Source of the DNA: a virus
Direction: 5' to 3' (one strand)
Length of the DNA stretch: 55,154 nt
Virus record (IMG/VR): IMGVR_UViG_3300044714_000251
Location: 1-55,154 of that record
The position numbers and the translations under genes were made by a program. This document shows, one piece after another, positions 33,532 through 40,135 of this stretch (the stretch's first letter is position 1; each line of letters starts with the position of its first letter). The notes beneath the pieces are model-generated. The model made no database searches and was not told the DNA's origin. It saw only the letters and a list, made by a program, of their open reading frames with translations.

Positions 33532-34155
33532 ATGACGACCGCCAATCAACAGCCTCGCCCGGTAGACATCGAAAGACTCGCGATGGTCGACCCGATCGCG
33601 GCCTACGGCATCGTCCTCGGGATTCCACAGATTCCACTGAGCATGAACTGCTCGGCTTCGTTCTCCTCGTTCGCGCTCGACCAGCAGCCCGTGGAGGGAG
33701 ACCTGGACACGACGATCGCCCAGAGGACCTGGGTCGACAACATCCAGTTTTCGCTCCAGCTCCCGAACGTCTTCGCGAACGACGTGTTCCAGAGTCAGTA
33801 CGTGGCGATGCTCAAGCAGTCGCCTGGCATTTCGATCCAGATGATCGTCCAGGGGGGGCCTCGCTACCTCGTGTCGCCGGAGTTCACTCCGCTCGAAAAC
33901 TTCGTGAACGTCCTCAACGGGACGCGCTGGACTTCTGGATGGCCGCTCTTCAAGCAGCAGAGCATCCAGGTGTTCTTTCAGCTCACGCAAGCGCCGTCGG
34001 GGTTGTCGCCAAACGCTCCGCCCTACAACGTGACGCTGACGTTCAACTGTTGGCAATTTTTGGATCACACAGTGGACGAGGTCAGCGTCGACGTGGCTGC
34101 CCGCAAACTCCGTGACCTAGGCTTCTTCGTACCCAAGGCCGTAGAGTGCCCCTGA
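33532..34155 (+). CDS. Beta-rich candidate capsid protein (207 aa)
   Basis: ATG with ctggag upstream. Alternating beta pattern throughout (MNCSASFSSFALDQQPVEGDLDTTIAQRTWVDNIQFSLQLPN, ISIQMIVQGGPRYLVSPEF, VTLTFNCWQFLDH). The size suits a single jelly-roll (minor coat or vertex). No family recognised. Confidence 0.5.
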   Translation: MTTANQQPRPVDIERLAMVDPIAAYGIVLGIPQIPLSMNCSASFSSFALDQQPVEGDLDTTIAQRTWVDNIQFSLQLPNVFANDVFQSQYVAMLKQSPGISIQMIVQGGPRYLVSPEFTPLENFVNVLNGTRWTSGWPLFKQQSIQVFFQLTQAPSGLSPNAPPYNVTLTFNCWQFLDHTVDEVSVDVAARKLRDLGFFVPKAVECP

Positions 34156-34168
34156 ACGGAGGCACCCC

Positions 34169-35101
34169 TTGCGTAGAGGTCGATCAGAGCTTGTCACCGT
34201 AGGTCAGAACCCGAATCTCCAGCTCGTTGGCTCCGGGCCAGAAGGGGGGCCGTACGACCTCGGCCTGATGATCGGGCCGAATGGCGGCGCGCGCATTCGG
34301 CAGACGTTTCTCCTGGCAACCAAGACCTTCGGCGCGCACACGCGCGGGTACTTGAGAGGTCTGCGGCAGTACTTGACGATTGGTACCTACCTGCCTGTCT
34401 CGGGGACCGCGCAAGGGTACCTGCTCGAGACGCCGGTGGTCACGCCGACGTGGAAGTTTTCGGACGGGAACGTGATGTGGATGCTCCGGAAGATTCCGGG
34501 ATCCAAGAGCCACTTCACGCCGAACGCGAGCAACGGTCCTGGCATTTCGTTCCGCACCGCAAACACTCCCTCGCTCCTCTTCGAGACGGTCACGGGGAAT
34601 CCTCCGTACGTGACCTCGACCCCGCCCTACGGCGGAAGGCCTCCGGGCAACATTCTCGTGCCCGAGCTTGGAAGGTTTTTCGACCTCCGTTCGTCCTGGG
34701 CAGAGCCCCTCGAGCTCGACATTGAGATCTCGGGGCCTTGCACGATTGCGTTTTTCGCGAGCGTTCAGCAGACGATCCCGATCTCCGCCGGCGGGACGCA
34801 AATCGTCCCCCCGGCCACTCCGGTCATTTCCACGATCGCGGGAGCGGCGCCTGAGGACGCGTTTCTCCAGACCTACTCCTCGAGCGGCACGCCCGTGAGC
34901 TACATTCGCATTGCGGGTGCGCTCCAATTCGAGTACGTCGACTTCGCGCCGAGTGGCATGCCGAAGACCTACCGCTCCGCGTCGGTCGGGGATCGGCTCA
35001 CGAGCGACCGCGCGGTCACGGGAGACAACGAGATCCGGCAGAGCGGCGCGATCACGAGCGGCACGGGCGTGCCGATCGATTGCGAAGGCGGAAAGAAATG
35101 A
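34169..35101 (+). CDS. Beta-rich candidate capsid/vertex protein (310 aa)
   Basis: TTG start with ggagg upstream. Arg-rich N-terminus and VTVGQNPNLQLVG, then a mostly beta protein (ARIRQTFLLATKTFG, PLELDIEISGPCTIAFFASVQQTIPI, VSYIRIAGALQFEYVDFAPSG). Directly follows the other two coat candidates. No family recognised. Confidence 0.5.
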   Translation: MRRGRSELVTVGQNPNLQLVGSGPEGGPYDLGLMIGPNGGARIRQTFLLATKTFGAHTRGYLRGLRQYLTIGTYLPVSGTAQGYLLETPVVTPTWKFSDGNVMWMLRKIPGSKSHFTPNASNGPGISFRTANTPSLLFETVTGNPPYVTSTPPYGGRPPGNILVPELGRFFDLRSSWAEPLELDIEISGPCTIAFFASVQQTIPISAGGTQIVPPATPVISTIAGAAPEDAFLQTYSSSGTPVSYIRIAGALQFEYVDFAPSGMPKTYRSASVGDRLTSDRAVTGDNEIRQSGAITSGTGVPIDCEGGKK

Positions 35102-35424
35102 ACGACCGGATCTTCTCTCCGCACCTTCTCGTCGGGCTTGGCTCCTCCACGCCTCCGTCAAGCGCTCTGGCGCCGCCCTCGCCTCCCCCTGAAGAGAAAG
35201 AGGCGTGCTGTTCGGAGTGCGCCGAGAGTGGCGGATCGTGCGGTTCGAAATCGACCGCGTTTCTGCCGGGACAAAACTCCAGCTTCCCTATCGGATTCGG
35301 TCAGACGCCGACGACCACGATCGTTCAGGACGCCGCGACGGCATGGGCGGTGCCGTTGACCATCGGCGCGATCGCGCTCGTGGCGGGCTTCGGACTCGCG
35401 TACGTGATTGCGGGGAACAAGTGA
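35098..35424 (+). CDS. Tagged one-TM protein with Cys cluster
   Basis: 108 residues. HLLVGLGSSTPPS at the N-terminus, EACCSECAESGGSCGS in the middle, IGFGQTP, then TM helix (AVPLTIGAIALVAGFGLAYVIAG). Two GxG motifs on one short protein. ATGA overlap. Confidence 0.7.
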   Translation: MNDRIFSPHLLVGLGSSTPPSSALAPPSPPPEEKEACCSECAESGGSCGSKSTAFLPGQNSSFPIGFGQTPTTTIVQDAATAWAVPLTIGAIALVAGFGLAYVIAGNK

Positions 35425-35741
35425 ACGTCTTCGACCGCAACCTGGTGGGCTTTGGGCAGCCCGCGAGCTCGCTCAACGGGTCCGATGGGTCGGACGGGAG
35501 TGACACCGACACGGGCGGGAATAGCCTCCTCCAGTCCGGTGGAAACACGACGCTCGTCGGGAGTGGCACGAGCACGTCGGGAGGGGATGGGTCTTCCTCG
35601 AGCGGGGACGATTCAAGCTCGCTCGCGTCCATCGCGACGACAGCGGAGGACAACTGGCCGTGGGTGGTTGGAGGTGTGGCGGTCGTCGCGGGGGTCGCGG
35701 CCATCGCGTACTTTGCGCACAGGAAGGCGACGAAGCGATGA
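35421..35741 (+). CDS. MNVFDRNL-tagged one-TM protein 1
   Basis: GTG start. MNVFDRNLVGFGQPASS, then a Ser/Gly/Asp-rich stretch (about 20-75) and a TM helix (WPWVVGGVAVVAGVAAIAYFAH) with a basic end. The first eight residues are identical to those of the next gene, pointing to a targeting signal or duplication. Confidence 0.75.
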   Translation: MNVFDRNLVGFGQPASSLNGSDGSDGSDTDTGGNSLLQSGGNTTLVGSGTSTSGGDGSSSSGDDSSSLASIATTAEDNWPWVVGGVAVVAGVAAIAYFAHRKATKR

Positions 35742-36151
35742 ATGTCTTCGACCGAAATTTGATTGGCCTCGGCCAAAACTACCTATGGGAGAAGTACCCT
35801 GGGGAGATCGCTCCTCTTGGCGCCACCGTCGTGGACGGAATGGCGGCCTTCCAGCCCGCGCACACAAGCACGGTCGGGCTTGGGCACACGGGACTTTCTG
35901 GATGCCCGGCGTGTGAGCGCGCACGGGGGATGGGCCAGACGGACCCAACGACGACGCCGCCTTCGACGACGGGCGGAGCGCCGCTCCCGACACCGCCCTC
36001 GGCGGTCGACACGACGTCCTCGGCTCCGGTCCCCTCGGGGACCAACTCCTCCTCAACGAACATCCCGCTTCTCGTCACAGGCATTGCTGCTGTAGCTCTC
36101 GGCCTTGGAGGTATCGCGTGGCTCGCTCACAATCGCACGACGGCGGGATGA
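35738..36151 (+). CDS. MNVFDRNL-tagged one-TM protein 2
   Basis: 137 residues. MNVFDRNLIGLGQNYLWEKYPG, a CPAC (SGCPACERARG), a second VGLGHTG, Pro/Thr/Ser-rich linker, TM helix (IPLLVTGIAAVALGLGGIAWLAH), short basic end. Sister of the preceding gene with a different middle. Confidence 0.75.
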   Translation: MNVFDRNLIGLGQNYLWEKYPGEIAPLGATVVDGMAAFQPAHTSTVGLGHTGLSGCPACERARGMGQTDPTTTPPSTTGGAPLPTPPSAVDTTSSAPVPSGTNSSSTNIPLLVTGIAAVALGLGGIAWLAHNRTTAG

Positions 36152-36152
36152 G

Positions 36153-36890
36153 ATGTCCTGCTCCGCACACCCGGTTGTTGACGAGATCTCTCTTGCGCTG
36201 TGGATGAGCTCGACCATGCCGCCCGAACTCCCTGCCCCGCCCGATCCCCGCACCCTTCAGGGGATTGGTGCGGCCATCTCCGAACTCTCGAGACAAGCCA
36301 AGGATGGTTTCGAAGGTCTGCGCCGTGACGTCAAGGGGGTCCGCGAAGACGTGCTCGAGGTCCGCGAAGAGCTGCGCGACGTGCGGAAAGAGCAAATGCG
36401 CGCAGACATCCGGATGGACAAGGTCGAAGAGCGCCTTGAAATTGTAGAGGAGTCCCCGGCGAAGACCGAGGCCTCCGAAACCGCGGCCCGAGCCGCCGAG
36501 GCGGTTGCGCAGGCTGCGGCGGAGGCGGCGAGGTCGGTGGCGAGCGCGGCTTCTCTCGCGCTCAAGCAAGAGCGACGGGAGCGACAAGCGGAGCGACCCA
36601 GTAAGATCTCTCTCGAGACGGCGAGCAAGGTCGTTCTGAACTCGATGCCTCCGCCGAAGTACGATCTCGGCGTGCAGATCTCGGACTCGGGCGTTCACAT
36701 GAAAATGCCGACGGATGAGTACAAGCGTCTCGTGACGCAGAACCAAGCCGCGGCAGCTCTTCGGCGCGAGAAGTGGGTCCTTCACAAGGGCTCCGTGCTT
36801 TTGATGATCGTCGCCTCTGCGTTTTTGGGAGGGGCTGCCAAGTCGTGCGCTTCGGCGCTGGTGCATTCGCACGTGGAGAATCGACCATGA
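36153..36890 (+). CDS. Coiled-coil protein with C-terminal TM
   Basis: 245 residues. A long heptad region (about 30-130; FEGLRRDVKGVREDVLEVREELRDVRKEQMRADIRMDKVEERLEIVEE) leads to an Ala/Glu/Arg-rich helix, a small folded part (YDLGVQISDSGVHMKMPTDEYKRL) and a C-terminal TM (VLLMIVASAFLGGAAKSCASAL). A stalk or spacer anchored in a membrane; could carry the spike. Confidence 0.7.
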   Translation: MSCSAHPVVDEISLALWMSSTMPPELPAPPDPRTLQGIGAAISELSRQAKDGFEGLRRDVKGVREDVLEVREELRDVRKEQMRADIRMDKVEERLEIVEESPAKTEASETAARAAEAVAQAAAEAARSVASAASLALKQERRERQAERPSKISLETASKVVLNSMPPPKYDLGVQISDSGVHMKMPTDEYKRLVTQNQAAAALRREKWVLHKGSVLLMIVASAFLGGAAKSCASALVHSHVENRP

Positions 36891-38206
36891 ACCGAGCTCT
36901 TTTGGCTACCGTTGCTCTCCTCGCCGCCGAAGGCATCTATCGTCCCGTGGGAGGAGGTGGGGGTGGCAGCGGGATCACGCAGCTCACAGGGGACGTCACT
37001 GCGGGACCTGGTTCCGGTGCGGTTCCGGCAACCGTGGCTCGAATCAACGGGGCGACGGTGCCCGCGGCAGGTGCGCTGACGACAGGCAACGTGCTCCAGG
37101 TGACGGGCACGAGCGCTCTCGGCTATGCGGCCGTCAATCTCGCAGGGGGGGCGGGTTACATCACGGGCAACCTCCCCGTCACCAACATCGCCCCGGCGGG
37201 AACGAACGGATTTGTTCTCACGACCACCGGGGGCGTGACGGGGTGGGCCGCAGCTACGGGCGGAAGCGGCATTACGGCACTCACCGGAGACGTGACAGCC
37301 TCCGGGACAGGATCGGTGGCTGCAACGGTCGTACGCCTCACGGGCACAGGAGGCGTGGTCACGGTCCCCACGGCCACACTGAACTTCGGCACGAACCCCT
37401 CTACGACGGGGGCCATCAACCTCGCCAACGGAACAGGCATCTACCAGAGAAACGCGGCAAACACCGCCGACATCCGCTTCCTGGACATGGACACGGTCAA
37501 CGAGATCCTCATCGGGGATTACGGCGCCGCCAACGTGACTCTCGTCTCGAATTCGGGGCTCGTCGTCGATACCGCTTCGGGAGGTGTGTTCTCGTATGAG
37601 GGGACGACGCTGTCGACAAGCGCCGGAAACGCCGCTTTCAACGGAACAGGCTCTTTTGGAGGAGGTTCTGGCGTTATCGGTCTTCTGACCGCCGCGACTC
37701 AACCCACAACACTCCCGGCGGGACTTGTGCTCGCCGAGGGAGCAACAGGGCTTTTTGCCTATCAACCCGGAAACTCGTTCAATCGGCGGTCCTTCTGTCC
37801 TGTCCCCCAAGGAACCGCAGCCTCGCAAGCCGCAACCGTGGTGGACTTTTTCGGTTTTGCTTCGACGACGACGGGCGCGACGACCACGACCATCGTGACG
37901 ATTCCTTTGCCCGGGTCCAGCAACTCTATTGGGATGATCGTGACGGCCGTCGGCCGGCAAACCTCGGGGACCGTGGGCGCAACGACTGTCATCTCCCAGA
38001 CGGTCGGATTCAAGAACATCGCCGGCACCGTCACGGCCTTGACGACTCAGGGCACGGCCACCGTGGCGTTCGATACGGGCTTCACGGGCGGCTCAATCGG
38101 GTACGCGATCTCGGGTACGAATGTGGAAATTCAAGTGAATCAAGGGGGAACTGCGGCTGGCAATGCGGATTGGACTTGTTACGTCACGGCGTGCGTGTAC
38201 AACTGA
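36887..38206 (+). CDS. Spike/fibre-like protein 1
   Basis: 439 residues. N-terminal hydrophobic MNRALLATVALLAAEG, a Gly linker, then GITQLTGDVTAGPGSGAVPATVARINGATVPAAG, a fibre repeat well known from phage receptor-binding proteins, partly repeated at about 124-145 (GITALTGDVTASGTGSVAATVVRL). The C-terminal beta domain (about 310-439, TTTIVTIPLPGSSNSIGMIVTAVGRQTSGT) may be the receptor-binding head. Confidence 0.75.
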   Translation: MNRALLATVALLAAEGIYRPVGGGGGGSGITQLTGDVTAGPGSGAVPATVARINGATVPAAGALTTGNVLQVTGTSALGYAAVNLAGGAGYITGNLPVTNIAPAGTNGFVLTTTGGVTGWAAATGGSGITALTGDVTASGTGSVAATVVRLTGTGGVVTVPTATLNFGTNPSTTGAINLANGTGIYQRNAANTADIRFLDMDTVNEILIGDYGAANVTLVSNSGLVVDTASGGVFSYEGTTLSTSAGNAAFNGTGSFGGGSGVIGLLTAATQPTTLPAGLVLAEGATGLFAYQPGNSFNRRSFCPVPQGTAASQAATVVDFFGFASTTTGATTTTIVTIPLPGSSNSIGMIVTAVGRQTSGTVGATTVISQTVGFKNIAGTVTALTTQGTATVAFDTGFTGGSIGYAISGTNVEIQVNQGGTAAGNADWTCYVTACVYN

Positions 38207-38214
38207 ACGCAGCC

Positions 38215-38610
38215 ATGCACTACGTTCAAATACCCGCCTCGATTCGACTCCGCGACCAAGTTTCTAAGGTCGAAGGTGAGACGGTGTCCTTCCAGCGCTA
38301 CGCGCACGATCTCTGGCTCAATGACGCGCGGTGGGAGACACCCAAGACGAACCTTCTTCGACTCATGGTCGTCCTTCCCCTCCTCGGAAGAGCGCCCGGC
38401 GAATGGGTCGAACTCGAGGATCAGGACTGGGTCATCCTGAAGAGCATCATCGACATGCCGGGTGTCGGATCCGGGGGGGCTCCTACCCTGTATTCACCTC
38501 TCGTTCAGATTCAGGTGGGTCCGACGTTCGAGCGGGCTATCCTGGACTCACCGACCAAAGACCCTCGAGCGGTGTTGAACGGAGCAAAGGAAGACCATGG
38601 CCAAGCATAG
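38215..38610 (+). CDS. Hypothetical 131-aa protein
   Basis: MHYVQIPASIRLRDQVSKVEGETVSFQRYAHDLWLNDARWETPKTNLLRLMVVLPLLG. Compact, mixed alpha/beta, between spike and small proteins. Residues 1-60 recall tail- or connector-type small proteins but no family is recognised. Confidence 0.6.
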   Translation: MHYVQIPASIRLRDQVSKVEGETVSFQRYAHDLWLNDARWETPKTNLLRLMVVLPLLGRAPGEWVELEDQDWVILKSIIDMPGVGSGGAPTLYSPLVQIQVGPTFERAILDSPTKDPRAVLNGAKEDHGQA

Positions 38611-38803
38611 CGGCATCCAGCGACGCAATCGTTTTCAGGCTTCTCTTCTCGCGAACGAGGCGGGCTACCGAGCGCTTCAGTCGACACTCTCGACGAGCAA
38701 GAAGATTGCCGGCGTGACCGCGGCCGGTCTTCAGGGGCCTGGAGTGCAGTCGCTCGCGAAGGTGGCCGGAGCGCTCAACGCGATCGGATTCGCCGCTCAG
38801 TAA
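38597..38803 (+). CDS. Hypothetical 68-aa helical protein
   Basis: MAKHSGIQRRNRFQASLLANEAGYRALQSTLSTSKKIAGVTAAGLQG. Basic N-terminus and an amphipathic or weakly hydrophobic C-terminus. Overlaps the previous gene by 14 bases. Confidence 0.55.
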   Translation: MAKHSGIQRRNRFQASLLANEAGYRALQSTLSTSKKIAGVTAAGLQGPGVQSLAKVAGALNAIGFAAQ

Positions 38804-38806
38804 TCT

Positions 38807-38826
38807 TGATTTCAAGGGTATTGCAA
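38807..38826 (+). promoter_or_regulatory. 20-bp element A, copy 5
   Basis: TGATTTCAAGGGTATTGCAA, 29 bases before the ATG at 38856. Followed at 38825-38843 by an 8-bp hairpin with a 3-base loop that pairs the ggagga of the likely ribosome site. Confidence 0.6.
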
Positions 38827-38855
38827 ACTCCTCCTGGAGGAGTTACCGTTCGGGG

Positions 38856-39185
38856 ATGTTCGACGTCAACGAGTGGTGGCACGTCCTTACCAACGGCAAA
38901 GAGTTCGTGGGCAAAGCCGATGGGAAGAAGCTCTCCGACGTCCAGGAGTGCATCACCCAGACCGGCATAGTTCAGGATGCGCAGGGGCGTGCGCGTCCAC
39001 ACAAGGTCGTGATGACTTTCCCCGCACGTGTCCGAACGCTCGACATCCCTGTGGGTGCGCTTTGGATTTCGATCGCGGCCTACAACGACAAAAACGAATG
39101 GGCGAAGACCATCGAGTCAACCGAACGTCTCGCTCTCGAGCAAAGAGCGCAGGAGTCTGGACTTCAGATCGTTCGAGGGCACTGA
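38856..39185 (+). CDS. Hypothetical 109-aa protein
   Basis: MFDVNEWWHVLTNGKEFVGKADGKKLSDVQECITQTGI then a beta-rich half (HKVVMTFPARVRTLDIPVGALWISIAAY). No family recognised. Has its own element A and an RBS-pairing hairpin, so it may be regulated apart from the virion operon. Confidence 0.6.
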   Translation: MFDVNEWWHVLTNGKEFVGKADGKKLSDVQECITQTGIVQDAQGRARPHKVVMTFPARVRTLDIPVGALWISIAAYNDKNEWAKTIESTERLALEQRAQESGLQIVRGH

Positions 39186-39403
39186 TGCCGCCGCCGCGTC
39201 TCCCGCCGATGGCCGAACGGTTCGCGCGCTCGCTCACGCAGCAGCTCGCCGAAATCCTCACGAACGCGCTGGCAGGGGCTCTGGATGACGGTCTTGAACG
39301 CGTGGAGGATAAGGTTCAGGAGGGCCTCGGACGCATCAAAAGAGCCCGTGGAGTTGCGCAGAAGAGAGCCCGTCGCGGGCGGGTGACGTCGCGCGCGAGG
39401 TGA
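39185..39403 (+). CDS. Small basic helical protein
   Basis: 72 residues, TGATG overlap. Helix (ARSLTQQLAEILTNALAGALDDGLERVEDKVQEGLGRIKRA) then an Arg-rich end (KRARRGRVTSRAR). No family recognised. Confidence 0.55.
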   Translation: MPPPRLPPMAERFARSLTQQLAEILTNALAGALDDGLERVEDKVQEGLGRIKRARGVAQKRARRGRVTSRAR

Positions 39404-39411
39404 AGTAAGCT
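39383..39411 (+). promoter_or_regulatory. Promoter GTGACG-N17-TAAGCT, leaderless
   Basis: GTGACG (39383-39388), 17-bp spacer, TAAGCT (39406-39411), seven bases to the ATG at 39419. Confidence 0.6.
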
Positions 39412-39418
39412 CGTCCCT

Positions 39419-40135
39419 ATGCCGGACGTGCTGGCCCGACGGGCAAAGGTGATTGCAGACGAGGCCCTTCTCCGTGCCGTCCATGGCGGAGGAGGTGGGG
39501 GCGGCGGCATCACGCAACTCACGGGAGATGTCACGGCGGGTCCCGGCTCGGGTGCAGTTGCGGCCATAGTGGCTCGAGCCAACGGGGCGACGATTCCGGC
39601 GGCGGGCGGACTCACTCCAGGCAACGTTCTTCAAGTTACCGGAGCGAGCGCGCTCGGGTATGCGCCGGTCAACTTGGCTTCCGCGGCCTCTGTTACAGGG
39701 CTTCTTCCGGTCGCGAACATCGCGCCAGCGGGAACGAACGGGTTCATTCTCACAACGACAGGTGGCGTGGCCGTATGGGCCGCCAATGGAGGCGGATCCG
39801 ATCTCACCCCGCGCGTGACGGTCAATCATGGGAACTCTCCTTTTACGGCCCTTCCTGGATACCGGCACATTGTCGACGAGTCTGAAGGCGCCGTAACGAT
39901 CAACCTTCCTTTGGGATCTCCGGCGGGGACAGACATCGCGATCAAAATCCTCACAGGACCCACGACGAACGGGCTAACCGTAAATGCCCCCTCTGGAGGA
40001 ACCGTCGAACAGTCACTCGAGGAGGCGGGGAGCGGTGGGGTTTACGCATCCTCGGCAACGTTCACCTCCGCGCAGGACATCGGAACCTCATTCACGTGGG
40101 AGTGTGATGGGTCCAACAATTGGGAGGCCGTCTGA
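39419..40135 (+). CDS. Spike/fibre-like protein 2
   Basis: 238 residues. After MPDVLARRAKVIADEALLRAVHGG it repeats the fibre module of the 36887 gene (GITQLTGDVTAGPGSGAV...NGATIPAAGGLTPGNVLQVTGASALGY...IAPAGTNGFILTTTGG). The C-terminal 110 residues differ (beta-rich, YRHIVDESEGAVTINLPLGSPAGTDIAIKI). Shared stem with different heads suggests alternative receptor binding. Confidence 0.75.
   Translation: MPDVLARRAKVIADEALLRAVHGGGGGGGGITQLTGDVTAGPGSGAVAAIVARANGATIPAAGGLTPGNVLQVTGASALGYAPVNLASAASVTGLLPVANIAPAGTNGFILTTTGGVAVWAANGGGSDLTPRVTVNHGNSPFTALPGYRHIVDESEGAVTINLPLGSPAGTDIAIKILTGPTTNGLTVNAPSGGTVEQSLEEAGSGGVYASSATFTSAQDIGTSFTWECDGSNNWEAV

Noticed and set aside
32286-34115. 609-codon open frame through the coat candidates
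   Set aside because: Arg/Gly/His-rich out-of-frame reading of two genes that have good starts and ribosome sites.
10029-38826. Element A as a sigma-54 promoter (TTGCA at -12)
   Set aside because: The position 12 bases upstream of the GC never has the GG needed for a -24 box.
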